The position numbers and the translations under genes are program-made. A DNA stretch of 64,000 bases, taken from contig CALNXN010000011.1 in assembly GCA_942490645.1 (NCBI GenBank), positions 186,001 through 250,000 of the forward strand, given 5' to 3'. Shown piece by piece: positions 43,127 to 51,106 of the stretch. Each line of letters begins with the position of its first letter. Position 1 is the first letter of the stretch. The notes beneath the pieces were generated by a model. That model saw only the letters and a list, made by a program, of their open reading frames with translations. It searched no databases and had not been told where the DNA came from. The stretch is from CALNXN01 sp942490645 (GTDB lineage: Bacteria; Pseudomonadota; Alphaproteobacteria; Rhodobacterales; Rhodobacteraceae).

Positions 43127-44113
43127 GTGATCGCCGCAAGAGTGTCGCTTGCCCTTGACGGGGGCGGTTTCGCATGGCCGGACGCAGGCACTGTGGCTGT
43201 TTTTCACCCACCACTACAGGCCGACCTATCGGATTTTCCGCGCGACCGAACGGTGGTGATTCAACCTGATTACGTCGCCCACCAAGCCTTTGCCGGACAG
43301 GGTTTCCAAACCACGGTAGAGCCGGAGGGGACATACGCCGCCGCAGTGGTATGTCTGCCACGGTCCAAGGTGTTGGCGATGTCACTGATTGCCGCAGCTT
43401 GTGCGGCGACAGATGGACCGGTGGTTGTTGATGGTCAAAAAACCGATGGTGTGGATTCCATACTGAAGGCCGTCCGGGCACGGGTCGAAGTGCCGCTCCC
43501 GATTTCAAAAGCGCATGGCAAGCTGTTCTGGTTTCCCGCGACCGATGCTTTGGCGGATTGGGCAAAAGGCCCGGCGTTGACATCTGGCGGGTTCTGGACA
43601 GCGCCGGGTGTGTTTTCGGCGGATGGCATTGACCCGGCGTCTGCGCTGCTTGCTGATGCGCTGCCTGACAAACTCGGAGCGCAAGTTGCGGATCTGGGTG
43701 CGGGCTGGGGATTCTTGTCAGCGCATGTGCTGACCCGGCCCAACGTCGAGGTTGTTCACCTGGTTGAGGCAGGGCATATGGCCCTGGAATGCGCACGTCG
43801 GAACGTTACCGATCCACGCGCAGTTTTTCATTGGGAAGACGCGACGACGTGGAAAGCGCCCACACAGTTGGATTGCGTGGTCATGAACCCGCCGTTTCAC
43901 ACAGGGCGTACGGCAGACCCGGACATTGGGCGTGGATTTATCGCGGCCGCGGCGAGCATGTTGAACCCGCGCGGGCAACTTTGGATGGTTGCCAACCGAC
44001 ATCTTCCCTACGAGGCCACATTGGCCAGCCATTTTGCAAAGGTCACGGAGGTGGGCGGTGATACGCGGTTCAAAATCCTTCAGGCTGCGCGGCCCACTCG
44101 AAAACGCAGATAA
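43127..44113 (+). CDS. RsmC/RlmG-like rRNA guanine-N2 methyltransferase
   Basis: 328-residue SAM-dependent methyltransferase. The C-terminal catalytic domain has motif I VADLGAGWGFLSAHVL and the substrate-base motif NPPFHTG of small-subunit guanine methyltransferases; the N-terminal half is the degenerate domain of this family. A GTG at 43127, 4 bases after clpS, is the preferred start; the earlier frame overlaps clpS. Target probably 16S rRNA m2G1207, by family. Confidence 0.85.
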   Translation: MIAARVSLALDGGGFAWPDAGTVAVFHPPLQADLSDFPRDRTVVIQPDYVAHQAFAGQGFQTTVEPEGTYAAAVVCLPRSKVLAMSLIAAACAATDGPVVVDGQKTDGVDSILKAVRARVEVPLPISKAHGKLFWFPATDALADWAKGPALTSGGFWTAPGVFSADGIDPASALLADALPDKLGAQVADLGAGWGFLSAHVLTRPNVEVVHLVEAGHMALECARRNVTDPRAVFHWEDATTWKAPTQLDCVVMNPPFHTGRTADPDIGRGFIAAAASMLNPRGQLWMVANRHLPYEATLASHFAKVTEVGGDTRFKILQAARPTRKRR

Positions 44114-44149
44114 GTTCGGATAGGGTCCAAGGATCAGAAAGGGGCAGCG

Positions 44150-44950
44150 ATGTCTTTCTCCATCAACGGCAAGACTGCAATCGTCACCGGGGCCGCCAAT
44201 GGCATCGGCCTCGCGATTGCCCGGCAGTTCGCGGACAAGGGCGCAAACGTGATGTGCGCCGATATGGATGAAAAGCGACTGATCGATGAATGGGGCGAAG
44301 CCGCTGAAGACGGTAATACGCGCTATTTTGCAGGGGATCTGCGGCAAAGGTTGACGATTGCCAATCTGGTGTCGGCCACGATCGATGCGTTTGATCAGGT
44401 GGATATTCTGGTCAATGCATCGCGTCAGGTTATGCCGACGGACGCGTTGGACGTTGAAGATGATTCCGTGCGTGTTCTACTTGAACAAAACCTGATGACA
44501 TCGCTGCAACTGACGCAACAGGTTGCGCGCAGAATGATCAAGCAGGGCGAAGAACAGGAAGAGGGGCAGGTCGGCTCCATCATCAATCTCAGCTCGATTG
44601 CTGCGCGCCAAACCCGACCGGAACTGATGGGCTATTCGATTGCCGCCGCCGCGTTGGAGCAGATGACGCGCTCCATGGCGCTGGCCTTGGCACCCCACCG
44701 TATTCGCGTGAACGCCGTGGCCTTCGGCTCGGTGATGAGCGCCTCTCTGCAGTCTTCAATGATAGAGCACGACGATTGGCGTGATGATATTCGTGCGCAA
44801 ACGCCGCTGGGGCGGATCGCGGCACCCTCGGAGCTGGCCGATGCCGTGCAGTTTCTTGCGGCAGAAAGCGCGGGCTTCATGACGGGTGAGGTGATCACCG
44901 TTGATGGTGGCCGGTCACTTCTGGATGCAGTCGCGGCTCCCGCGCATTAG
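44150..44950 (+). CDS. Short-chain dehydrogenase/reductase lacking the catalytic lysine
   Basis: 266-residue Rossmann protein. The cofactor motif TGAANGIG and the C-terminal FMTGEVITVDGGRS are normal for SDRs. Ser149 and Tyr162 of the active site are present, but position 166, where YxxxK requires Lys, is Ala (YSIAAAALEQM). The NNAG motif is replaced by VNAS. It follows the methyltransferase by 36 bases and precedes hemF by 68. Substrate and even enzymatic activity are uncertain; a pseudo-enzyme or altered proton relay is possible. Confidence 0.88.
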   Translation: MSFSINGKTAIVTGAANGIGLAIARQFADKGANVMCADMDEKRLIDEWGEAAEDGNTRYFAGDLRQRLTIANLVSATIDAFDQVDILVNASRQVMPTDALDVEDDSVRVLLEQNLMTSLQLTQQVARRMIKQGEEQEEGQVGSIINLSSIAARQTRPELMGYSIAAAALEQMTRSMALALAPHRIRVNAVAFGSVMSASLQSSMIEHDDWRDDIRAQTPLGRIAAPSELADAVQFLAAESAGFMTGEVITVDGGRSLLDAVAAPAH

Positions 44951-44983
44951 TCCTTTCCCCGCGTCGCCAATTCGGGCTAGAAA

Positions 44984-45005
44984 TGTGTCAACGTAACATG
45001 ACACA
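44984..45005. promoter_or_regulatory. PpsR/CrtJ-type palindrome upstream of hemF
   Basis: TGTGTCA-N8-TGACACA, a perfect inverted repeat whose core TGTC-N10-GACA equals the PpsR/CrtJ consensus. It ends 13 bases before the hemF ATG, so a bound protein would block transcription or early elongation. The hemN-fnrL gap has the same core. Confidence 0.6.
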
Positions 45006-45018
45006 TTCAGGCGCATCT

Positions 45019-45912
45019 ATGACAGACAGTTTTGAGACCGAAAAAACCCGCGCATCGGCGTGGTTCCGTGAATTGCGCGACCAGATCGTCGCCGCTTTTG
45101 AAGGGTTGGAAGACAGCCACGATCAGGGCCCTTTGTCTGATGCCCCTGCCGGTCGGTTTGACGTTTCCAACACCACGCGGCAAAGCGACGACGGCTCGGA
45201 CGCTGGCGGTGGTTTGATGAGTGTGATGCGGGGTGGCCGTGTTTTCGAAAAGGTCGGTGTCAACATCTCGACGGTTTACGGATCGCTCGGGGAGCGCGCG
45301 CAAAACGCAATGGCGGCGCGCAAGGGCATTCCCGGCATGAAGGATGATCCACGGTTTTGGGCGTCCGGGATCAGCCTTGTGGCACATATGCAGAACCCGC
45401 ATTCTCCGGCTGTTCATATGAATACGCGTATGTTCTGGACACCACACGCGTGGTGGTTTGGCGGTGGTTCAGACCTGAACCCCTGCATCGAATATGATGA
45501 AGACACGGCGCATTTTCACGCCACGCAAAAGCAGTTCCTTGATCCGCATGGAACAGAGCATTACCCGAAATTGAAGGCATGGGCGGATGAGTATTTCTTT
45601 GTCCCCCATCGCGGACGCGCGCGGGGTGTGGGTGGTATCTTCATGGATGACCATTCCACAGGAGACTGGGAAACAGACTTTTCGCTCACTCAAGACATCG
45701 GACGGGCCTTTTTGCCTGCGTATGTGCCGCTGGTCGAAAAGCGCCGGGTGCAAGATTGGTCAGACGCGGACAAGGATGTGCAGTTGGTGCATCGGGGGCT
45801 CTATGCCGAATACAATCTGGTTTACGATCGCGGCACAAAGTTTGGTTTGGAAACCGGCCACGACGCAAATGCTGTCCTGATGAGTTTGCCGCCGTTGGCC
45901 AAGTGGATCTAG
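45019..45912 (+). CDS. hemF: Oxygen-dependent coproporphyrinogen III oxidase
   Basis: Aerobic haem-pathway enzyme, 297 residues: GGRVFEKVGVNISTVYG, SLVAHMQNPHSPAVHMNTR, WWFGGGSDLNPC, and YAEYNLVYDRGTKFGL are all hallmark segments. ATG 45019 (MTDSFETEKTRA) is chosen over 44983, which lies inside the palindrome region. Complements hemN for oxic growth. Confidence 0.97.
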   Translation: MTDSFETEKTRASAWFRELRDQIVAAFEGLEDSHDQGPLSDAPAGRFDVSNTTRQSDDGSDAGGGLMSVMRGGRVFEKVGVNISTVYGSLGERAQNAMAARKGIPGMKDDPRFWASGISLVAHMQNPHSPAVHMNTRMFWTPHAWWFGGGSDLNPCIEYDEDTAHFHATQKQFLDPHGTEHYPKLKAWADEYFFVPHRGRARGVGGIFMDDHSTGDWETDFSLTQDIGRAFLPAYVPLVEKRRVQDWSDADKDVQLVHRGLYAEYNLVYDRGTKFGLETGHDANAVLMSLPPLAKWI

Positions 45913-45956
45913 CGCGCAGCGACCTCGCTCAGTGCGCGTTCCACTGAATCTGTGTT

Positions 45957-46892
45957 CTACCAGCCCGCTTCCGAGAGTGCGGCGCGATAGGATGGTGCGG
46001 TGCGCATTTGATCTGACATCCCCTTGCGCAACAACAGCCTGTGCAGGCGCGGCAATTGCCAGCACGGCATATGCATCACCAGATGATGCTCCAGATGGTA
46101 GTTGACCCAGTAGGGTGCAACGAAGGCCCGTGCAATCGGACCTGCCAGCGTTGTTCGAACGTTCTGGAGCGGGTTTTGTGATTGCTCTGTTGCGCCATGT
46201 TCCGCGATGTTTCGGATCCGCAAAACCAGTTGAAACCACGTCAAATAAGGCAGCAGCCAAAACGCCAGCCCGTACCACCATTCGCCTGCAAGGCTCATCA
46301 CCAGCATGACGCCTCCAAAGATCGGCAATGACTTCCACAGATCGCGCGCCTTGAACGCTTGAGCGGCATCTTGCGTCGCCGCTTCTATCGCATCGTCATC
46401 TCCGGCCAGACGAAACGACATTACGATTTGCGCAATCAGCTGCTTGGCTCCGGTTTGTCCGGTGAGATCACGCAGGAACTTGCGTTTCAGACTCGCACGA
46501 GAGGTTGGAAATTTTGACGACAGTGCCAAGTCTGGGTCTTTGTCCGTTTGCGTGAAACGATGGTGCGTCAGGTGATAATGGCGATAGCTTGCCAGCTCCG
46601 CCAAAATTGGTCGGCCACAAAGCCACTCGCCGGCGAATTCGTTCAAACTGCGGGTTTTGAACAACGCCATATGTGCTGCTTCATGCATCAAGATCGCAAG
46701 CCCCAACTGTCGCGAGCCGATCAGGCAAACTGCCAAGAGAAGCGTGAATGGGTTTGGAAAAAGTGCGTACAGTATGACAGCCAATATAATGACGCCCCAG
46801 CAATGCAGCACCAACCAAACGCCCATAAGGTCAGAGCGGGTGGCCAGCGGGCGAATTTCTTCACTGCTTAGGTATGATTTCCCGGTTGTCAT
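45957..46892 (-). CDS. Membrane fatty acid desaturase/hydroxylase
   Basis: 311-residue diiron membrane enzyme with the three histidine boxes HEAAH, HLTHH and HLEHH and four or more hydrophobic helices (VWLVLHCWGVIILAVILYAL; LLVMSLAG-type segments). Introduces a double bond or hydroxyl into an acyl chain or related lipid (for example ornithine lipid or carotenoid tails); the substrate is not evident. Tail-to-tail with hemF. Confidence 0.9.
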   Translation of the reverse strand: MTTGKSYLSSEEIRPLATRSDLMGVWLVLHCWGVIILAVILYALFPNPFTLLLAVCLIGSRQLGLAILMHEAAHMALFKTRSLNEFAGEWLCGRPILAELASYRHYHLTHHRFTQTDKDPDLALSSKFPTSRASLKRKFLRDLTGQTGAKQLIAQIVMSFRLAGDDDAIEAATQDAAQAFKARDLWKSLPIFGGVMLVMSLAGEWWYGLAFWLLPYLTWFQLVLRIRNIAEHGATEQSQNPLQNVRTTLAGPIARAFVAPYWVNYHLEHHLVMHMPCWQLPRLHRLLLRKGMSDQMRTAPSYRAALSEAGW

Positions 46893-46941
46893 GGCACCAA
46901 GGTCTCAGACAAGGGGGTTTGTCGTCAAGTCGGACGCGGGG

Positions 46942-47898
46942 TTACTGCGCGGCGCTGTGCCAGTCGAAAAAGCCCTCTCCGGCTTTTTCCAGTAGTTCAT
47001 TTGCCAGATCGACTCCCATTTCGGCACCGCTGGAAATAGGACCGCTGCGCGCGCCTTGAATAGCTTGCGAGCCGTCCGGGCGCAGCACTTCACCGCGTAG
47101 ATGCAACTGGTCGCCCTTCAGTTCCGCCAAGCCGGCAATCGGCGTTTCGCACGATCCATCCAAGCGACGCAAAAAGGCGCGTTCCGCAGCGAGCCTGTGA
47201 CCGGTTTCGGTGTGATGAATGGCCGCCAAAAGCTGCTGGGTATTCGTGTCATCCAAACGTCGTTCGATCCCGATAGCGCCCTGTGCAACGGCTGGCAGCA
47301 TATCCGAGGCGTCAATCGGGGTTGCGGGCACATCCGTCATATCCAGCCGGTTCAGCCCGGCTGTTGCTAGAAAGGTGCATTCTGCCACGCCGTCGGCTAG
47401 CTTCTGAAGGCGGGTTTGAACGTTGCCCCGAAATTCGACCACAGTCAGGTCGGGCCGCCGGTTGAGCAACTGCGCACGCCGGCGCAAGGACGACGTCCCG
47501 ACCACGGCGCCTTGTGCCAACTCGGCAATGCCTGACAGGTTCGGCGATACAAAGGCATCACGCACATCTTCGCGGGGCAGGTATGTGTCGAGGATCAGGC
47601 CGTCGGGTTGAACGGTCGGCATGTCCTTCATCGAGTGGACCGCGATGTCAATTTTTCCTGACAGCAAATCCTCTTCGATTTCGCGGGTGAACAAACCCTT
47701 GCCACCGATCTCTTTGAGGGGGCGGTCCTGAATGGCGTCGCCGGTCACTTTGATGACCACGATGCTGAAAGCTTCTTCAGGCAGATCAAAGGCTTGGCTT
47801 AGCCTTGATCGCGTTTCATATGCCTGAGCCAAGGCCAGCGGCGAGCCGCGCGTGCCAATTCTGAGCGGGGAGTCGGGGGTCGGTAAAATCACTGTCAT
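46942..47898 (-). CDS. hemC: Hydroxymethylbilane synthase (porphobilinogen deaminase)
   Basis: 318-residue haem-pathway enzyme. RIGTRGSPLALAQA opening, GLFTREIEEDLL, VHSMKDMP, TSSLRRRAQL, and the dipyrromethane-binding Cys in LDGSCETPIAG. ATG 47898; a GTG two codons earlier is possible. Divergent from hemE across 103 bases that hold a near-match to the TGTCA-N8-TGACA palindrome. Confidence 0.97.
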   Translation of the reverse strand: MTVILPTPDSPLRIGTRGSPLALAQAYETRSRLSQAFDLPEEAFSIVVIKVTGDAIQDRPLKEIGGKGLFTREIEEDLLSGKIDIAVHSMKDMPTVQPDGLILDTYLPREDVRDAFVSPNLSGIAELAQGAVVGTSSLRRRAQLLNRRPDLTVVEFRGNVQTRLQKLADGVAECTFLATAGLNRLDMTDVPATPIDASDMLPAVAQGAIGIERRLDDTNTQQLLAAIHHTETGHRLAAERAFLRRLDGSCETPIAGLAELKGDQLHLRGEVLRPDGSQAIQGARSGPISSGAEMGVDLANELLEKAGEGFFDWHSAAQ

Positions 47899-47915
47899 AG
47901 GCACATCTTTAAGCG

Positions 47916-47933
47916 CGTCAATTTATCCTGACA
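47916..47933. promoter_or_regulatory. Near-match to the PpsR-type palindrome between hemC and hemE
   Basis: CGTCAATTTATCCTGACA keeps the N8 spacing with one mismatch in the left arm. Just beyond it, TGTCACTTGACA (47941-47952) is a second, tighter palindrome containing a TTGACA that could be the hemE -35. Weaker than the hemN and hemF copies. Confidence 0.4.
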
Positions 47934-48001
47934 ACCCGTCTGTCACTTGACAACAGGCGCATGGGCAGAGACCAACAGTCCAAGACATCACGAGGACGAA
48001 C

Positions 48002-49036
48002 ATGGCCCCTACAAAAACCATCATGCGCGCGCTGGCGGGCGAAACACTTCCAACACCGCCCATCTGGATGATGCGCCAAGCCGGGCGCTATTTGCCCGAG
48101 TACCGCGCGACGCGTGCGCAAGCGGGCGATTTTCTATCGCTGTGCTACAATCCGGAGCTGGCCGCCGAAGTCACGCTGCAGCCCATTCGGAGATACGGGT
48201 TTGATGCGGCCATTCTTTTTGCCGATATCTTGCTTTTGCCGCAGGCATTGGGCGCCGATTTGTGGTTTGTCACGGGTGAAGGTCCACGCTTGTCCACCGT
48301 CACGACGCAAGCGGATTTCGACAAACTCGGTCCGGTTTCCGATATCCACGAGACGTTGAACCCGATCTATGAAACGGTTCGTATCTTGCGCGGTGCATTG
48401 CCCAGTGAAACCACGCTCATCGGGTTTGCGGGCGCGCCTTGGACCGTGGCCACCTATATGATCGCAGGCCGTGGAACACCGGATCAGGCGCCCGCACACG
48501 CGTTGATGCAGGAAAACACGGCTCTGTTCGAAGCGCTGCTGGACCGCATCACAAAAGGCACCATCGATTACCTGTCTCACCAAATTGATGCAGGGGCGGA
48601 AGTCGTCAAGATATTCGACAGCTGGGCAGGTTCGCTGAAAGGCGACGCGTTCCGCAAGTATTCGCTTGAGCCCGCGCGTGAGATAACGGCGGCGCTGAAG
48701 GCCCGTTACCCACACATCCCTGTGATCGGCTTCCCGCGCGAGGCAGGAGACAATTACATTGGGTTTGCCAAGGCAACCGGCGTGGATTGCGTGGCTTTGG
48801 ACAATTCGGTCAGTGCCGAGTGGGCAGCCAAGCATGTGCAGGTTGATGGATGTGTGCAAGGCAACCTCGCTTCCAGCCATATGGTCACCGGCGGGCAGGC
48901 CCTGGTCGATGAGACACGCGCCATCGTAAAAGCGTTTTCCAATGGCCCGCATATCTTCAATCTGGGCCACGGGATCACGCCTGATGCCGACCCGGACAAT
49001 GTGCAGCGCATGATTGACGCGGTGCGCGAAGAATAA
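48002..49036 (+). CDS. hemE: Uroporphyrinogen III decarboxylase
   Basis: 344 residues; converts uroporphyrinogen III to coproporphyrinogen III. Signature 1 PIWMMRQAGRYLPEYR and signature 2 GFAGAPWTVATYMI are intact, with ADILLLPQALG carrying the substrate-binding Asp. ATG 48002 after ACGAGGACGAAC. Confidence 0.98.
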   Translation: MAPTKTIMRALAGETLPTPPIWMMRQAGRYLPEYRATRAQAGDFLSLCYNPELAAEVTLQPIRRYGFDAAILFADILLLPQALGADLWFVTGEGPRLSTVTTQADFDKLGPVSDIHETLNPIYETVRILRGALPSETTLIGFAGAPWTVATYMIAGRGTPDQAPAHALMQENTALFEALLDRITKGTIDYLSHQIDAGAEVVKIFDSWAGSLKGDAFRKYSLEPAREITAALKARYPHIPVIGFPREAGDNYIGFAKATGVDCVALDNSVSAEWAAKHVQVDGCVQGNLASSHMVTGGQALVDETRAIVKAFSNGPHIFNLGHGITPDADPDNVQRMIDAVREE

Positions 49037-49089
49037 TCGGTGTTTCAGCCTTGACGACGGTGCTGGGCTGGCTTAGTCCACGGCCCGTT

Positions 49090-49166
<77 letters not shown>

Positions 49167-49416
49167 CTATCCCCTTTTGGATTTCACCCGTTTTTGTGTG
49201 GAGAAAATTGCCTTGTCTCCGGTGGCTCCGGCGCGGGATTGCGATTGCTGTCGCTTCGATGGTCTCGCAAGATCGCGTTTCGCCCTCTACGGGAAACCAG
49301 AGCAATTGGTTACAAACACGGGTGACAAGAATACTTAACTGCAATAGCAATTTAGGTAAGACAACGAGTCAAAGGCCGCAGGATAGCGGCATGACGGGTC
49401 ATCAGGGAGGATACAC
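49167..49416. other. Gap between the tRNA and dctP
   Basis: 250 bases without a credible gene. CCCGTTTTTG after the tRNA may aid termination. The AT-rich stretch 49306-49370 is the likely promoter of the TRAP/aromatic operon. No TGCR-N6-TGCC element like those further right was found. Confidence 0.5.
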
Positions 49417-50457
49417 ATGACCATTTCTCGAAAATCATTTCTGAATCTGGCGGGCGCTGCGGCGCTGGCAATGGGGTTCGGTGCGGCGCCTGTGGCCGCT
49501 CAAGAGGTTACGCTGACACTGCACCAATTCTTGCCTGCGCAAGCAAACGTACCAAAGCTGGTTCTCGACGTTTGGGCGGACAATGTCGAAGAAGCGTCGG
49601 GCGGACGGATCAAGATCGACCGCTATCCTTCCATGCAATTGGGTGGTCGCCCACCTGAGTTGATGGACCAAGCCATCGAAGGCGTGGCCGACATCGTCTG
49701 GACCGTTGTCGGTTATACACCGGGCAGATACCCGTCCACCGAAGTCTTTGAACTGCCGTTCATGATGACCAACGCGCGTGCTGCGTCGCGCGCTTATTGG
49801 GAAATGTTCGAAAAACACATGAAAGACGGCGAATTCAAGGATGTGCATATCCTTGGTACCTGGGTTCATGGCCCGGGCATGATCCACACCAACAAAGAGG
49901 TGAAGACACCCGGTGACATGGAAGGTCTGAAAATTCGCGGTGGGTCGCGTTTGGTCAACTCTTTCCTTGAAAAGCTGGGGTCAACGCCCGTCGGCATGCC
50001 CGTTCCAGCAGTGCCTGAGGGGCTGTCCAAAGGCGTAATCGACGGGACGACAATTCCTTGGGAAGTGACCGCAGCTCTAAAAGTGCCAGAATTGGTCGGT
50101 AACCACACAGAGTTCGAAGGCAAGGCGCTCTATGTGCTGACGTTCGTGCTGGCCATGAACAAAGACCGCTACGAAAGCCTGCCTGCAGACTTGCAAAAGG
50201 TCATCGACGACAACTCCGGCCTTGAGTTTTCAATCTTCGCTGGTGGAACTCAAGCAGATGCTGATGGGCCCGCGCGTCAATTGGCTGTGGATCGTGGTAA
50301 CAACATCGTCACGGTGTCCGAAGCAGACGCCGCAGCGTGGCAAGCTGTTGCAGCGCCAATCTATGACGAATGGGTGGCTGACATGAACTCCAAAGGCATC
50401 GACGGTCAGGCGCTGATCGACGAAGCCCGCATGTTGATCGACAAATACACTGAATAA
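49417..50457 (+). CDS. dctP: TRAP transporter substrate-binding protein DctP
   Basis: 346-residue periplasmic receptor. Signal peptide to about AAPVAAQEV, then the DctP fold (LGGRPPELMDQAIEGVADIVW, PGDMEGLKIRGG with the carboxylate-binding Arg, PAVPEGLSKGVIDG). Binds an organic acid; the downstream CoA ligases and box genes suggest an aromatic acid. ATG after AGGGAGGATACAC. A terminator separates it from dctQM. Confidence 0.94.
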   Translation: MTISRKSFLNLAGAAALAMGFGAAPVAAQEVTLTLHQFLPAQANVPKLVLDVWADNVEEASGGRIKIDRYPSMQLGGRPPELMDQAIEGVADIVWTVVGYTPGRYPSTEVFELPFMMTNARAASRAYWEMFEKHMKDGEFKDVHILGTWVHGPGMIHTNKEVKTPGDMEGLKIRGGSRLVNSFLEKLGSTPVGMPVPAVPEGLSKGVIDGTTIPWEVTAALKVPELVGNHTEFEGKALYVLTFVLAMNKDRYESLPADLQKVIDDNSGLEFSIFAGGTQADADGPARQLAVDRGNNIVTVSEADAAAWQAVAAPIYDEWVADMNSKGIDGQALIDEARMLIDKYTE

Positions 50458-50471
50458 GTCCAGTGGATTTT

Positions 50472-50505
50472 AGCCCGTGGCCACATCGTTGGCCGCGGGC
50501 TTTTT
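50472..50505 (+). terminator. Terminator/attenuator between dctP and dctQ
   Basis: AGCCCGTGGCC and GGCCGCGGGCT pair around an 8-base loop and run into TTTTTC, 14 bases after dctP and 25 before dctQ. Partial read-through would give far more receptor than membrane subunits. Confidence 0.88.
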
Positions 50506-50529
50506 CAATTCCGAAATCCGGAGAGTTTG

Positions 50530-51099
50530 ATGCATCGTCTGATGAAGCTGCTTGCGCGCGGTACGGCCTTGTTCGGCGGACTGGTCCTTGTGGCTTTGAT
50601 CATTCTCACGACGGCCTCGATCATCGGCAGATCCGTGAACAAATGGCTGCATTCGGACATGGCCGAAGGATTGCTGGGCGAATTCACCCAAACGCTGCTG
50701 GATCTGGGCGTTGGTGAAGTGAACGGCAGCTACGAATTGCTCGAAGCTGGTGTGGCTTTTGCGATTTTTTCGTTTTTCCCCATTTGCCAGCTGCATGGAT
50801 CACACGCGACAGTTGACGTGTTTACGTCTGCGTTTTCGGCACGTGTCAATCGGGCCATCATGGCGTTTTGGGAGGTCGTTCTGACCGCTGCTCTGATCTT
50901 GATCAGTTGGCGGCTGTTCGGCGGGGTGGAGCGGTATTACTCCAACGGGGAGACCACGTTGTTCCTGCAATTCCCGGTCTGGTGGGCCTTCGCCGCCAGT
51001 TTCGCGGCTTCTGTCGTCACTTGCGTTGTTGGCGTCTACTGCGCGGTGATGCGGGTTGGCGAGAGCCTGTCGGGCCGCCATTTGTTGCCGCAGGGATGA
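50530..51099 (+). CDS. dctQ: TRAP transporter small permease DctQ
   Basis: 189-residue four-helix membrane protein: GGLVLVALIILTTASIIGRSV, a middle SYELLEAGVAFAIFSFFPICQL, and HATVDVFT typical of DctQ. ATG 50530 follows CCGGAGAG. Seven bases to dctM. Confidence 0.9.
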   Translation: MHRLMKLLARGTALFGGLVLVALIILTTASIIGRSVNKWLHSDMAEGLLGEFTQTLLDLGVGEVNGSYELLEAGVAFAIFSFFPICQLHGSHATVDVFTSAFSARVNRAIMAFWEVVLTAALILISWRLFGGVERYYSNGETTLFLQFPVWWAFAASFAASVVTCVVGVYCAVMRVGESLSGRHLLPQG

Positions 51100-51106
51100 G
51101 CGCACC

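Noticed and set aside
49338..49351. TGCAATAGCAATTT before dctP as a BoxR element
   Set aside because: Spacing between the half-sites does not match the N6 form seen before boxC and boxR.
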